64,000 nt of DNA. It comes from Phocaeicola_A sp045545095. GTDB lineage: Bacteria > Bacteroidota > Bacteroidia > Bacteroidales > Bacteroidaceae. The stretch covers positions 1 to 64,000 of the forward strand of contig JAZQAG010000042.1 of assembly GCA_045545095.1 (NCBI GenBank), read 5' to 3'. Within the stretch, counting starts at the first letter, position 1; each line of letters starts with the position of its first letter. Shown here piece by piece: positions 53,934 through 63,320 of the stretch. Below the pieces are notes generated by a model. The model was not told where the DNA came from. It was given only the letters and a program-made list of their open reading frames with translations, and searched no databases. Both the position numbers and the translations under genes were made by a program.

Positions 53934-55691
53934 ATGTACAGAACGAACACATGTGGAGAGCTTCGCCTCTCTGATGCAGGCAAAAGTGTGACACTGGCCG
54001 GATGGGTGCAACGTGCACGCAAGATGGGAGGTATGACCTTCGTCGATCTGCGCGACCGCTATGGCATCACCCAGTTGGTATTCAACGAGGAAATTAATGC
54101 CGACCTTTGCGAACAGGCCAACAAACTGGGACGCGAGTACGTCATCCAGGTGACTGGCGAGGTGAACGAACGCTCGAACAAGAATAAGAATATTCCCACG
54201 GGAGAAATTGAAATCATCGTAAGCGAACTGACGGTACTCAACTCGTCCGTAACTCCTCCCTTCACCATTGAGGACAATTCGGACGGTGGCGACGACATCC
54301 GTATGAAGTACCGCTACCTCGACCTTCGCCGTCCTTGCGTACGCGAAAACTTGGAATTGCGCCATCGCATGACCATGGAGGTACGCCGCTACCTCGACAG
54401 TAAGGGTTTCCTCGAGATTGAGACTCCTATGCTGGTAGGCTCAACCCCCGAGGGAGCACGTGACTTCGTGGTGCCCAGCCGTATGAATCCCGGACAATTC
54501 TATGCCCTCCCCCAAAGCCCTCAGACACTGAAGCAGCTTCTCATGGTGAGCGGTATGGACAGATATTTCCAAATTGTAAAATGTTTCCGCGATGAGGACC
54601 TTCGCGCCGACCGCCAACCGGAATTTACGCAAATCGATTGCGAAATGAGTTTCGTGGAACAGGAGGATGTCATCTCTACCTTTGAAGGTATGGCCAAGCA
54701 CCTGTTCAAGGAGCTGCGCGGCGTGGAGTTGACCGAACCTTTTTTGCGCATGCCGTGGGCTGATGCCATGAAATACTATGGTAGCGACAAGCCCGACCTT
54801 CGCTTTGGCATGAAGTTCGTTGAACTGATGGACATCATGAAGGGACACGGTTTCCCCGTGTTCGATGGTGCGGAATACATCGGTGGTATCTGTGCCGAAG
54901 GCGCAGCTACCTACACCCGCAAGCAACTCGACCAATTGACCGACTTCGTGAAACGTCCGCAAATCGGAGCCAAGGGTATGGTTTATGCCCGTGTGGAGGC
55001 CGATGGCAACGTGAAGTCAAGCGTTGACAAGTTCTATTCTCAGGAAGTTCTTCAGCAGATGAAGGAGGCCTTCGGTGCCAAACCGGGCGACCTTATCCTG
55101 ATATTGAGTGGCGACGATGCCATGAAAACCCGCAAACAACTTTGCGAACTCCGCTTGGAGATGGGACGCCAGTTGGGATTGCGCGACAAGAACAAGTTCG
55201 TATGCCTGTGGGTGGTTGACTTCCCCATGTTTGAATGGAGCGAAGAGGAAGGCCGCCTGATGGCCATGCACCATCCTTTCACGCATCCGAAAGAAGAGGA
55301 TATCCCCTTGCTTGATACCGACCCGGCTGCCGTGCGTGCCGATGCTTACGACATGGTGGTGAACGGTGTGGAAGTGGGCGGTGGCTCTATCCGTATCCAC
55401 GACTCACAATTGCAAGCCAAGATGTTCGAAATCCTCGGCTTCACGCCAGAAAAGGCACAAGAACAGTTCGGCTTCCTGATGAATGCCTTCAAATACGGTG
55501 CACCCCCTCACGGAGGTCTTGCCTATGGTCTCGACCGTTGGGTATCGCTCTTCGCCGGCCTTGACAGCATCCGCGATTGCATCGCCTTCCCCAAGAACAA
55601 TAGCGGACGCGATGTGATGCTGGATGCCCCTGCCCCACTCGAACAGAAGCAACTCGATGAGCTGAATTTGGCTATTGATATAAAAGAATAA
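53934..55691 (+). CDS. aspS: Aspartyl-tRNA synthetase
   Basis: A 585-aa class II synthetase of the bacterial type. It has an N-terminal OB-fold anticodon domain (VTLAGWVQRARKMGGMTFVDLRDR), the motif 2 region FRDEDLRADRQPEFTQID, the bacterial insertion domain, and motif 3 GLAYGLDRW near the C-terminus. It charges tRNA-Asp. The ATG at 53934 follows an AT-rich leader. A strong terminator comes right after. Confidence 0.97.
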   Translation: MYRTNTCGELRLSDAGKSVTLAGWVQRARKMGGMTFVDLRDRYGITQLVFNEEINADLCEQANKLGREYVIQVTGEVNERSNKNKNIPTGEIEIIVSELTVLNSSVTPPFTIEDNSDGGDDIRMKYRYLDLRRPCVRENLELRHRMTMEVRRYLDSKGFLEIETPMLVGSTPEGARDFVVPSRMNPGQFYALPQSPQTLKQLLMVSGMDRYFQIVKCFRDEDLRADRQPEFTQIDCEMSFVEQEDVISTFEGMAKHLFKELRGVELTEPFLRMPWADAMKYYGSDKPDLRFGMKFVELMDIMKGHGFPVFDGAEYIGGICAEGAATYTRKQLDQLTDFVKRPQIGAKGMVYARVEADGNVKSSVDKFYSQEVLQQMKEAFGAKPGDLILILSGDDAMKTRKQLCELRLEMGRQLGLRDKNKFVCLWVVDFPMFEWSEEEGRLMAMHHPFTHPKEEDIPLLDTDPAAVRADAYDMVVNGVEVGGGSIRIHDSQLQAKMFEILGFTPEKAQEQFGFLMNAFKYGAPPHGGLAYGLDRWVSLFAGLDSIRDCIAFPKNNSGRDVMLDAPAPLEQKQLDELNLAIDIKE

Positions 55692-55701
55692 GAGTATAAA
55701 G

Positions 55702-55736
55702 AGAAAGGCGCGAATCATTGAGGTTCGCGCCTTTCT
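55702..55736. terminator. Bidirectional terminator between aspS and prfC
   Basis: AGAAAGGCGCGAA and TTCGCGCCTTTCT form a perfect 13-bp stem over a 9-base loop, with TTATC on the right and T-rich sequence on the minus strand. It sits between convergent genes. Confidence 0.88.
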
Positions 55737-55741
55737 TATCA

Positions 55742-57310
55742 TCAGAACTCACTTGTAAAGTGGAAACGGATATGCTCAAAATCATTCTGAGCCATCTGGA
55801 GTACATAACCGCTATCGGCCAAGAATACATCACGTCCTTCGCGGTCCTTAGCCATGTATTGATACTTACGTTTTTTAAATGCCTCAAGTTGAGCCGGATC
55901 ATCACTTTCTATCCAACAGGCTTTGTAAAGGCTGACGGGTTCCCAACGGCACTTGGCATTATACTCATTCTCCAAACGGTATTGGATAACCTCAAACTGG
56001 AGTTGTCCTACGGTACCGATAAGTTTACGACCATTAAATTGATTAACAAAAAGTTGGGCTACACCCTCGTCCATTAACTGATCGATACCCTTAGCCAATT
56101 GTTTCTGCTTCATAGGATCGGCATTCTCGATATACTTGAACATCTCGGGTGAGAAACTGGGAATGCCACGGAAATGGAGTTTTTCACCTTCGGTAAGGGT
56201 GTCACCAATTTTAAATGTTCCATTGTCCGGTAATCCGATAATATCGCCTGCCCAAGCCTCATCAACAGTGGTCTTGCGCTGTGCCATGAACTGAGTCGGA
56301 CTAGAGAAGCGCATAGTCTTATCGTGGCGCACATGGTAATATGGGGTATTGCGTGAGAACTTACCGGAGCACACCTTGCAGAAAGCAATACATGAACGAT
56401 GGTTAGGGTCAATATTAGCCGTAATCTTGAAAATAAATCCCGTGAACTTTTCTTCCTCAGGGTTCACCTCACGCTCCTCCGTTTTAGTAGGACGAGGACT
56501 GGGTGCTATCTCCACAAACGTATTGAGCAATTCCTCTACACCAAAATTATTCAGAGCCGATCCGAAGAATACGGGCGCTAACTCTCCCTTAAGATATTCT
56601 GTAGTATCGAATTCCGGATATACCCCCTCAAGCAGTTCCAACTCTCCGCGCAAACGGTCTGCCAAATCGTGCCCTATCTGATTATCCAATTCTTCTGTAT
56701 TGATATCTACAGCAACCTTTTCGGCCACAACCTGTTTGGAAGGTTGAAAGAGATTAAGATTATGTTCATATAGGTTATAAACACCCTTAAACCGCTCACC
56801 ACTTTCAATCGGCCAAGTGAGAGGACGCACGTGGATATGGAGTTCCTCCTCCAATTCATCCAACAAATCAAAGGGGTCTTTGGCCTCACGGTCCATCTTA
56901 TTGACAAATATGATTACAGGAGTATTGCGCATACGGCATACCTCCATAAGCTTGCGTGTCTGGGTCTCCACACCTTTAGCGCCATCCACCACAATAATAA
57001 CAGAATCAACAGCCGTCAACGTACGGTAAGTATCTTCCGCGAAATCCTGGTGACCGGGGGTATCCAGAATATTAATCTTATAATCATGATAATCGAACTC
57101 CATCACAGAGGTTGTCACCGAGATACCACGTTGTTTCTCAATATCCATCCAGTCGGAAGTAGCAGTTTTCTTTATCTTGTTACTTTTAACAGCTCCTGCC
57201 ACTTGTATCTGACCACCAAAAAGCAACAACTTTTCAGTAAGTGATGTTTTACCCGCATCAGGGTGTGCGATAATCGCAAAGGTTCTTCTTCTTTCTATTT
57301 CTTGATTCAT
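55742..57310 (-). CDS. prfC: Peptide chain release factor 3
   Basis: A 522-aa translational GTPase. The G1 motif AHPDAGKTS, switch region KQRGISVTTSVMEF, G3 DTPGHQDF and G4 NKMDREAKD identify it, along with the RF3 C-terminal domain (FQVIQ-like QFEVIQYRLENEY). It recycles RF1/RF2 after peptide release. I chose the ATG at 57308-57310; an in-frame GTG seven codons upstream is possible. It lies 24 bases after rfbD on the same strand. Confidence 0.96.
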   Translation of the reverse strand: MNQEIERRRTFAIIAHPDAGKTSLTEKLLLFGGQIQVAGAVKSNKIKKTATSDWMDIEKQRGISVTTSVMEFDYHDYKINILDTPGHQDFAEDTYRTLTAVDSVIIVVDGAKGVETQTRKLMEVCRMRNTPVIIFVNKMDREAKDPFDLLDELEEELHIHVRPLTWPIESGERFKGVYNLYEHNLNLFQPSKQVVAEKVAVDINTEELDNQIGHDLADRLRGELELLEGVYPEFDTTEYLKGELAPVFFGSALNNFGVEELLNTFVEIAPSPRPTKTEEREVNPEEEKFTGFIFKITANIDPNHRSCIAFCKVCSGKFSRNTPYYHVRHDKTMRFSSPTQFMAQRKTTVDEAWAGDIIGLPDNGTFKIGDTLTEGEKLHFRGIPSFSPEMFKYIENADPMKQKQLAKGIDQLMDEGVAQLFVNQFNGRKLIGTVGQLQFEVIQYRLENEYNAKCRWEPVSLYKACWIESDDPAQLEAFKKRKYQYMAKDREGRDVFLADSGYVLQMAQNDFEHIRFHFTSEF

Positions 57311-57334
57311 ACGTTTTTTTGTTTTAGGCACGGA

Positions 57335-58186
57335 TTACAACAATCTGATGCACTCTTGCAAAGATTCTTCCCAATAGGGAATGTCGATGCCAAGTATTTC
57401 CTTTATTTTAGTTTTATCAAGCACTGAATAGTGCGGACGGGCAGCAGGAGTAGGATACTCCTCGGTATGAAGAGGGCGTACCCGACACGTAGTAATACCT
57501 GCTATACGATGAATGGCACGAGTGAAGTCGTACCACGAGCAGACACCTTCGTTACTGAAATGGAAGATTCCTGCCGGTACCTCCTTAGCAATAGCAGCAT
57601 AAATAGCATGAGCCAAATCACGAGCATAGGTAGGAGTACCCACTTGGTCAAAAATAACACCCAATTGTTCCTTTTCGCGACCAAGACGAATCATTGTCTT
57701 CACAAAGTTATTGCCAAAGGTAGAATAAAGCCATGCCGTACGGATAATCATGGTGCGTTCACACAGGCTCATAGCCTCCTGCTCACCAGCCAACTTTGTA
57801 CGACCATAGACTGAATTGGGACACGTAGGTTCCGTCTCACGATAAGGAATATGATTTGTTCCATCGAACACGTAATCGGTTGAAACTTGAATCAAAGCGG
57901 CTCCACGCGAAGCGGCTGCCTTGGCCAAGTATCCAGGAGCTATATGATTGAGCTTGTCACAAAAGCCTTCATTCTCTTCTGCCTTATCTACAGCGGTATA
58001 AGCCGCACAATTGACAATACAATCAATCGCATTATCCTGTACAAAATTCGTCACCGCCTGCTCATCACAGATATCCAGCTCTTCTACATCAGTAAAGAAA
58101 TAAGTATATTCAGGATGTTCGGTGGCCAACACTCGCATTTCATTGCCAAGCTGGCCATTGGCTCCTGTTATCAAAATATTCTTCAT
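57335..58186 (-). CDS. rfbD: dTDP-4-dehydrorhamnose reductase
   Basis: A 283-aa extended short-chain dehydrogenase. The N-terminal NAD(P) motif is GANGQLG, and VNCAAYTAVDKAE, STDYVFDG and YGRTKLAGE (Tyr-x3-Lys) are present. It makes dTDP-L-rhamnose, a precursor of surface polysaccharides. No rfbA/B/C genes are adjacent. Two in-frame ATGs (58190-58192 and 58184-58186) are possible; I took the second, since MKNILITGANGQLG is the usual N-terminus. It is just upstream of prfC. Confidence 0.93.
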   Translation of the reverse strand: MKNILITGANGQLGNEMRVLATEHPEYTYFFTDVEELDICDEQAVTNFVQDNAIDCIVNCAAYTAVDKAEENEGFCDKLNHIAPGYLAKAAASRGAALIQVSTDYVFDGTNHIPYRETEPTCPNSVYGRTKLAGEQEAMSLCERTMIIRTAWLYSTFGNNFVKTMIRLGREKEQLGVIFDQVGTPTYARDLAHAIYAAIAKEVPAGIFHFSNEGVCSWYDFTRAIHRIAGITTCRVRPLHTEEYPTPAARPHYSVLDKTKIKEILGIDIPYWEESLQECIRLL

Positions 58187-58274
58187 ATACATTTCTATTT
58201 AAAATTTTACGAACTCAACTATTAGGAGGAAAACCTATTTAGTTCCCTCTCTTTTGGGGAGGGTTAGGGAATGG

Positions 58275-58820
58275 CTATTCCAATTCCAACTCACCCGCTT
58301 TATCCTTTTTATAGTAGTCGCTCAGGATTCCCAAAAACTGGCTGATAGCCTTGACGGCTTGAAGGGTTCCTTCACTGATTTCCCGTTTCTGCAGTTTAAG
58401 GAGCAAGACCCCGTAAAGAGCCTCAAAACAGTTTTCCAGTTCGGAGAGATTACGATTGTTTCCCTGAGTACGAAGTTCTACAATAAACGGAAGTGCTTTG
58501 TAATAAGCGGCACTATAGAAAGGATATTTCGTAGATTTGAGCAGTTGAAGATGAAGATCTGTAAGCAGGGTGACAATATTCTTGTTTATCTGAAGATGCC
58601 CTTTTTCTGAAACTCCCTCCAATCGCATCATCTCCACCAGATTCTCGTACCAATCGGACAGTTCCTTTTCGCGTTCAGTATCCAACCTCGCTGGTGTGAC
58701 AAGGGTCTCTCTGATACGTTCCATATCCATTCCGTTGGCCCGTATCATATCCTCAACCTGCCACATATAAAGCAGGTACTCGGCAATATTTTCTTCCTTA
58801 AGTTTTCTTGAAACAAACAC
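58275..58820 (-). CDS. DUF4924 family protein
   Basis: A 181-aa, all-helical soluble protein with the N-terminal KEENIAEYLLYMWQVEDMIRA and a C-terminal SQFLGILSDYYKKDK, typical of the Bacteroidetes-only DUF4924 family. The function is unknown. It lies upstream of rfbD and prfC with an 88-base gap and may share their transcript. Confidence 0.85.
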   Translation of the reverse strand: MFVSRKLKEENIAEYLLYMWQVEDMIRANGMDMERIRETLVTPARLDTEREKELSDWYENLVEMMRLEGVSEKGHLQINKNIVTLLTDLHLQLLKSTKYPFYSAAYYKALPFIVELRTQGNNRNLSELENCFEALYGVLLLKLQKREISEGTLQAVKAISQFLGILSDYYKKDKAGELELE

Positions 58821-58930
58821 GATTTCTAATTGTGAATTATGAATTATACTACGTTAGTTGATAGAGGTGAATCGAATTAATCATTGTTGTCCCCCTATCA
58901 TAGAGGTAAAGGAGAAAGGTCTAATCTTCC

Positions 58931-59599
58931 TCAGTACAAAGTCTTTCCTATCAATGTAAAGACGGCACTGACCACCGAGGCCAACATGACAACAACGCCA
59001 ATGACCCGATTTAATATTCTAATACCACGCAAATCGAACTTGGCACGCAACTTATCAACCAAATAAGTTATAACAAACCACCATGCTATTGCACCACCAA
59101 CTATAGCCAAATAGCCTATGCTCTGTTCATATAGAAAAGCTTCAGGTAGCACAAAAGAGAATCGTGCATAGAGGCCAATAAACAACAGAATAATAAACGG
59201 ATTGGAAAGAGTGACGAAGAATGCCGTCACAAAGTTGTGTACCAGACTTCCTTTGTTTGCCGAAACGGGACGTATATTCTGAGCCGGATTGCTACGGAAC
59301 GTATATACTCCGAAACAAAAAAGCATGATGCTCCCTATCAACTGGAAATAGTACATGGTTTGTGGATTCTCAATGAATTCCACAACAAAGCTCATGCCAT
59401 ATCCTGTAATAAGAGCATAAATAATATCACTCAATGCTGCACCCAAGCCGGTGACAAAGCCATACCAACGCCCTTTGTTGAGAGTACGCTGGATACAAAG
59501 TACACCGACAGGCCCCATAGGAGCTGATACTACAACTCCTATGATAAGCCCTTTTATCAGCAAGTCTAGTACGGTTATATGCTCAAACCACCAATTCAT
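58931..59599 (-). CDS. LysE family translocator
   Basis: A 222-aa membrane protein with about six hydrophobic segments. The N-terminal GVVVSAPMGPVGVLCIQRTL is the LysE/RhtB signature, and the NPFIILLFIGLYARF segment is the second-half equivalent. It probably exports an amino acid; the substrate is unknown. A near-consensus -7 box CATCTTTG ends only 5 bases before the ATG (minus, 59604-59611), which would make the mRNA almost leaderless. Confidence 0.87.
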   Translation of the reverse strand: MNWWFEHITVLDLLIKGLIIGVVVSAPMGPVGVLCIQRTLNKGRWYGFVTGLGAALSDIIYALITGYGMSFVVEFIENPQTMYYFQLIGSIMLFCFGVYTFRSNPAQNIRPVSANKGSLVHNFVTAFFVTLSNPFIILLFIGLYARFSFVLPEAFLYEQSIGYLAIVGGAIAWWFVITYLVDKLRAKFDLRGIRILNRVIGVVVMLASVVSAVFTLIGKTLY

Positions 59600-59692
59600 A
59601 GTGCAAAGATGCCACTTTTTTATGAGACTAATAGCATCTCTTTACATTTTTTTACAATAGCATGAATTACCCGTATTTTATAATACATCTTT

Positions 59693-61057
59693 TTATAATA
59701 TAACATTGAGTCCCATTGTTACACTTGCATTCGAATCAAGAGGAATAAATTGTGTATTCACATCGCCTAACATACAATCTGTTCCAACGAAAAAGTTAAA
59801 CCCTTTGGGGTGAAAATTCAAAATCAGTCCCAAAGAAGAACCATATGTAGAAAATGCATAATTGACACCTGCTCCAAACCATTTAACAGGGTTCACATTA
59901 GCCGAAAAACGAGCTTCTGTCCAAGTAAACACATCGTTAAAATTGGTAGAAGAAAGGAAACCAAACTTCAATTTATCATATACTGGTAATGCATATTCTA
60001 CCCCAATATTCATGGTCGCTGCTAAAGATGTGGATCGACTCCCAACCTTCCCGTCTGTATGAACATTATAGAGTTTCTCCAAATCATCCTGAAGATCATC
60101 AAGTTGTTCATCTATTTCACGTGCTTCTCCATCATCATCCAAAGCTACATTATGAAAACCATCGAAGACAAAATCATCACCATGATTATACGCAACAACA
60201 TTCTCAGACCAATTAATGAAACCCAAATCCAACAATGAAGCCGATAAGGACAATCCCTTCAGTGCCCCATCTGTGAACTTGTAACTCGCTCCCAAATCCA
60301 AGCCCATACCAAAACCTCCTAATCCTGGAGAATCAACATCAATTCCATCCACAAGGCCATCATCGTCCAATGTGTAACGTGCACCCTTCAAGGAGGTATT
60401 AACACGAGCACGAGCACGCACCAACCAACGTTCTTCAGAAAGACGGATATCCATTTCGTCCATAGTTGCATCAAGATCTGCCCCACCAAGCAAGAACTTC
60501 AATTTAGCGCCAACGGAAAGATTATCATTAATCTGACGAGCATGTCCCAAAGCCATTTCTACATATCCGTTTGCACGTATAGAGAGATTATCCAACTGAT
60601 AATGAGTATCGCCTTGCATACCTCTTTTAGCAAATTCAAAAAGCCCATACGGAATGTTTACCCCTGTATGCATCCGAAAATTGACACCTATAGTATTGAA
60701 TCCTCCAAAAGCCTTAAAGCCTGTAGATAGAATCGTTGTTTTCAAGTTGATTGCCAATTTGTTATTATCACTCAAGTCTCCCAAGAATTGTTGTGCACTA
60801 ACTTCCGGATTTAGGGCTGTAGTTAATCCATAAGTTGGAGTATTGAAAAGAAAATTCTCCAACCCAACATTGCCACGTACCCCTACGTGAAACTGTCCCA
60901 CCACAGGGATGCTGACGTATGAATCACCAACAAATGCCGGATTCAATTCATGACGATATGTATATCCATCCAAGAAATAACCAGAATTGAGATTCTGCGC
61001 TTCTATCCCATTCATACCAAGGGATAATACGGACAAAAAGAGGAAGACTTTCCTCAT
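59693..61057 (-). CDS. DUF5723 family outer-membrane protein
   Basis: A 454-aa exported beta-barrel-like protein: signal peptide (KVFLFLSVLSLGMNGIEAQ), then many amphipathic strands (VGVRGNVGLENFLFNTPTYG, IGVNFRMHTGVNIPYG, FGAGVNYAFSTYG). This matches DUF5723 proteins of Bacteroidales. An acidic segment (ALDDDGEAREIDEQLDDLQD) sits in the middle and may be a surface loop. Function unknown. Start chosen at 61055-61057 for the signal peptide; ATGs at 61085-61087 and 61091-61093 are also in frame. It is paired with the lipoprotein gene upstream. Confidence 0.82.
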   Translation of the reverse strand: MRKVFLFLSVLSLGMNGIEAQNLNSGYFLDGYTYRHELNPAFVGDSYVSIPVVGQFHVGVRGNVGLENFLFNTPTYGLTTALNPEVSAQQFLGDLSDNNKLAINLKTTILSTGFKAFGGFNTIGVNFRMHTGVNIPYGLFEFAKRGMQGDTHYQLDNLSIRANGYVEMALGHARQINDNLSVGAKLKFLLGGADLDATMDEMDIRLSEERWLVRARARVNTSLKGARYTLDDDGLVDGIDVDSPGLGGFGMGLDLGASYKFTDGALKGLSLSASLLDLGFINWSENVVAYNHGDDFVFDGFHNVALDDDGEAREIDEQLDDLQDDLEKLYNVHTDGKVGSRSTSLAATMNIGVEYALPVYDKLKFGFLSSTNFNDVFTWTEARFSANVNPVKWFGAGVNYAFSTYGSSLGLILNFHPKGFNFFVGTDCMLGDVNTQFIPLDSNASVTMGLNVIL

Positions 61058-61106
61058 TTCAAATATAATATTTTTTACGTATTTCATATCCATATTTCAT
61101 CAAGAT

Positions 61107-62912
61107 TTAATTGAGGTCAATAACCGCTCCTCCTACAATACTTATTTTGATATCAGTAAATTGAACTTTATCCAAAGCTTTCAATGGTTTGGAATCATCT
61201 TGAGTCACTCGCCCTGTTGCATCCAAAATGATTCCATCCAAACAACGCATCAAACCTACTTCAGTACAGGTCAATATGATTTCAAATGTATCTCCATCCT
61301 TCACATCTTTCAATGAAGTTACAGTTATTCCTTCTATAACATTCATATCCTCATCTATAGGGAGAACGCGAAAATCTATCTTATCAAATGGAGTATCATT
61401 ACGCAATGTAGCAGACACTTTAAGAGTCTTCACCTCATAATCTTCAATATCTTTACGCCATTCATTTATAGTATCAGCAAACGTGATTTGAGAACCTGCA
61501 CAGAAAGCTAATGGGCACTCCAATACATAATCAATCGTAGCACTATGGGTACTACCCAACTCCACCGTATAGAATTCCTGATTTACACGAGCTTCGAAAT
61601 TCATGCTTATGCGATTAGGAATACGTTCAATAAGTCCTGAAAGCCCAGATGCATAATGATACTCATAACGAGCATCCAATTGAGGGCGAGGACCATCATA
61701 GATACACCATCCTCCTGGATGATCTCCACCAAACTGAAGTTGAGAACTTCCCGGTTCACTAATAGGAACACGAATCCCCTTATCTGTAACTAGATCTCCC
61801 CAACAATTGACTTCAAATGGTGTATTACCTCCCATTGTGACATCCAGTTTTATGGTTGGATTCTGTAAAATCAGAGTCACATCATTGTCTGTAAGGATAT
61901 CCGGCAAATCTTTCAATTCAACTTCTGTTGTCTGTGGTTCTATTTTAGGATCTACAATTACCGTCACATTGCCCACTTCTGGAGTCTTCATATCCACAAC
62001 GACATAAAGATAAGCCGTTGTTTTCGCCATATCCAAGATATCTTTGACCGTAGCTTTCACATTGACCCATCCACCCATGCGGACATCACCGATAAGATCC
62101 AAAGAATCTCCTTCTGCGGAACTCCAATTAATATCGGCCCCATCAAACCATAAGTCTACCTCTTCGGGAGCATTTCCCCCATGGAGCAAGATATCATTAG
62201 GAAGTATATAACGAGACCAATTACCAAGAGTATCGGTATATGGAGCCCAAAAGCCCTTATCGCCAACTTTTTCCACATATTCAAATTCCGTAGGAAAATC
62301 AGCATGAACCTCATGCATAATCAATTCCCCCTTAGGCAAAGTCGTAGTGAGTTCGAAATGAGGATTCATCGTACTGAATCCGACATGAGTTACTTCCACG
62401 ACTTCCTCGGGAACCTTAAATTTGGCATCCAATGTATTGATAACAATCTCTAGAGGTAGCGGATCGGTAATCAATACTTGATTAAGAAATTCAGCAGGTA
62501 ACAAGGATAGATTATCAGCCATCAACTCAGCGTCTTTCTCTGAAAGACCAAACATCTGTAACAAGACTTTACGTTCGGGTACTTCAAAAAAGAGGTCAAA
62601 CGTATCAACCACCGTATCATCATAATCAACATCTTCAACGTCAACCTCAAACGTGGTCGGTTCATCAGCCCTTTTAGTTATTACATAGACGCCTTCTGCA
62701 TTAGGTTGTATAATACCATCTGGAGAAAGATCCAATAATCTCTCCATAGAAAGCAATTCTGTAGAACTGGAAGGCAAAGTCCAATCACCACCAATACCTA
62801 CAGTCATGTCAATATCTTTATTCAAATCATAATCATTATTGACACACGATGAAACCAAACAAGTCATACCAATAGCCATTGGCATATACTTAATACATTC
62901 TCTAATAAACAT
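61107..62912 (-). CDS. Large lipoprotein of unknown function, partner of DUF5723
   Basis: A 601-aa lipoprotein: signal MPMAIGMTCLVSSC with Cys23 as the lipidated residue, followed by NNDYDLNKDIDMTVGIGGDW. The rest is beta-rich and acidic, with no catalytic motif, no TPR and no SusD-like fold that I can see. It lies 14-49 bases upstream of the DUF5723 barrel on the same strand under a strong promoter (62964-62995), so both probably work together at the outer membrane. Confidence 0.8.
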   Translation of the reverse strand: MFIRECIKYMPMAIGMTCLVSSCVNNDYDLNKDIDMTVGIGGDWTLPSSSTELLSMERLLDLSPDGIIQPNAEGVYVITKRADEPTTFEVDVEDVDYDDTVVDTFDLFFEVPERKVLLQMFGLSEKDAELMADNLSLLPAEFLNQVLITDPLPLEIVINTLDAKFKVPEEVVEVTHVGFSTMNPHFELTTTLPKGELIMHEVHADFPTEFEYVEKVGDKGFWAPYTDTLGNWSRYILPNDILLHGGNAPEEVDLWFDGADINWSSAEGDSLDLIGDVRMGGWVNVKATVKDILDMAKTTAYLYVVVDMKTPEVGNVTVIVDPKIEPQTTEVELKDLPDILTDNDVTLILQNPTIKLDVTMGGNTPFEVNCWGDLVTDKGIRVPISEPGSSQLQFGGDHPGGWCIYDGPRPQLDARYEYHYASGLSGLIERIPNRISMNFEARVNQEFYTVELGSTHSATIDYVLECPLAFCAGSQITFADTINEWRKDIEDYEVKTLKVSATLRNDTPFDKIDFRVLPIDEDMNVIEGITVTSLKDVKDGDTFEIILTCTEVGLMRCLDGIILDATGRVTQDDSKPLKALDKVQFTDIKISIVGGAVIDLN

Positions 62913-62963
62913 TTAAGCAAAAAATATAGATTTTATTATTGCGTAAGTACGTTAAAAACGGTT

Positions 62964-62995
62964 CAAAAGTACAAATAGTATTCAATTTGTACAAA
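62964..62995 (-). promoter_or_regulatory. Promoter of the lipoprotein-DUF5723 operon
   Basis: Minus strand: TTTG (62992-62995), 20 bases, TACTTTTG (62964-62971), about 52 bases upstream of the ATG. Confidence 0.75.
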
Positions 62996-63200
62996 TATCT
63001 GATTACATTTTTTAATCTTTACATAAAAAATCTTCCGCCATTTTTTTAATTTAAATTAAACATGTCGGGCATAACACAAAAATATCCATATGTTCTTTCT
63101 TTCCTATCCGAGAAAAAAGACTTTCAGATAGGGGAGAAAAACATTCCCCTTGACATAGGTCAATAAAATAATGATTATACTATAAAAAAGGATCAAACCA

Positions 63201-63231
63201 TTTGTCCATTCAAGAAAATGCAATACCTTTG
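63201..63231 (+). promoter_or_regulatory. Promoter of a predicted small RNA
   Basis: TTTG (63201-63204), 19 bases, TACCTTTG (63224-63231): a full consensus match in intergenic DNA with no plus-strand gene downstream. Confidence 0.75.
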
Positions 63232-63237
63232 CATCAA

Positions 63238-63299
63238 GTTTTTCATGGTATTAGATTTAAGGTTAATAAAGGTTGGGTCAAAGCGTTGACCCTTTTTTT
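63238..63299 (+). ncRNA. Predicted small RNA of ~60 nt
   Basis: The transcript would begin about 7 bases after the -7 box. It runs through ATGGTATTAGATTTAAGG to a 7-bp hairpin GGGTCAA / TTGACCC (63275-63281, 63286-63292) with a T7 tail (63293-63299). Promoter, short body and intrinsic terminator together make a complete small-RNA gene. The ATGGTATTAGATTTAAGG body looks like sequence I associate with multicopy elements in Bacteroides intergenic regions, but I cannot verify that. Start and end are estimates. Confidence 0.6.
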
Positions 63300-63320
63300 A
63301 TATCTATCCTCAGCTATAGG

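Larger units (their letters stand above)
62913..63320 (+). other. Intergenic region with two promoters and a predicted small RNA
   Basis: No protein gene is seen in this 408-base gap. It contains the minus-strand promoter of the lipoprotein operon (62964-62995) and, on the plus strand, a promoter (63201-63231) with a terminator (63275-63299) that define a short transcript. CCTATC and GATAGG (63103-63108, 63127-63132) could form a weak hairpin. Confidence 0.6.
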
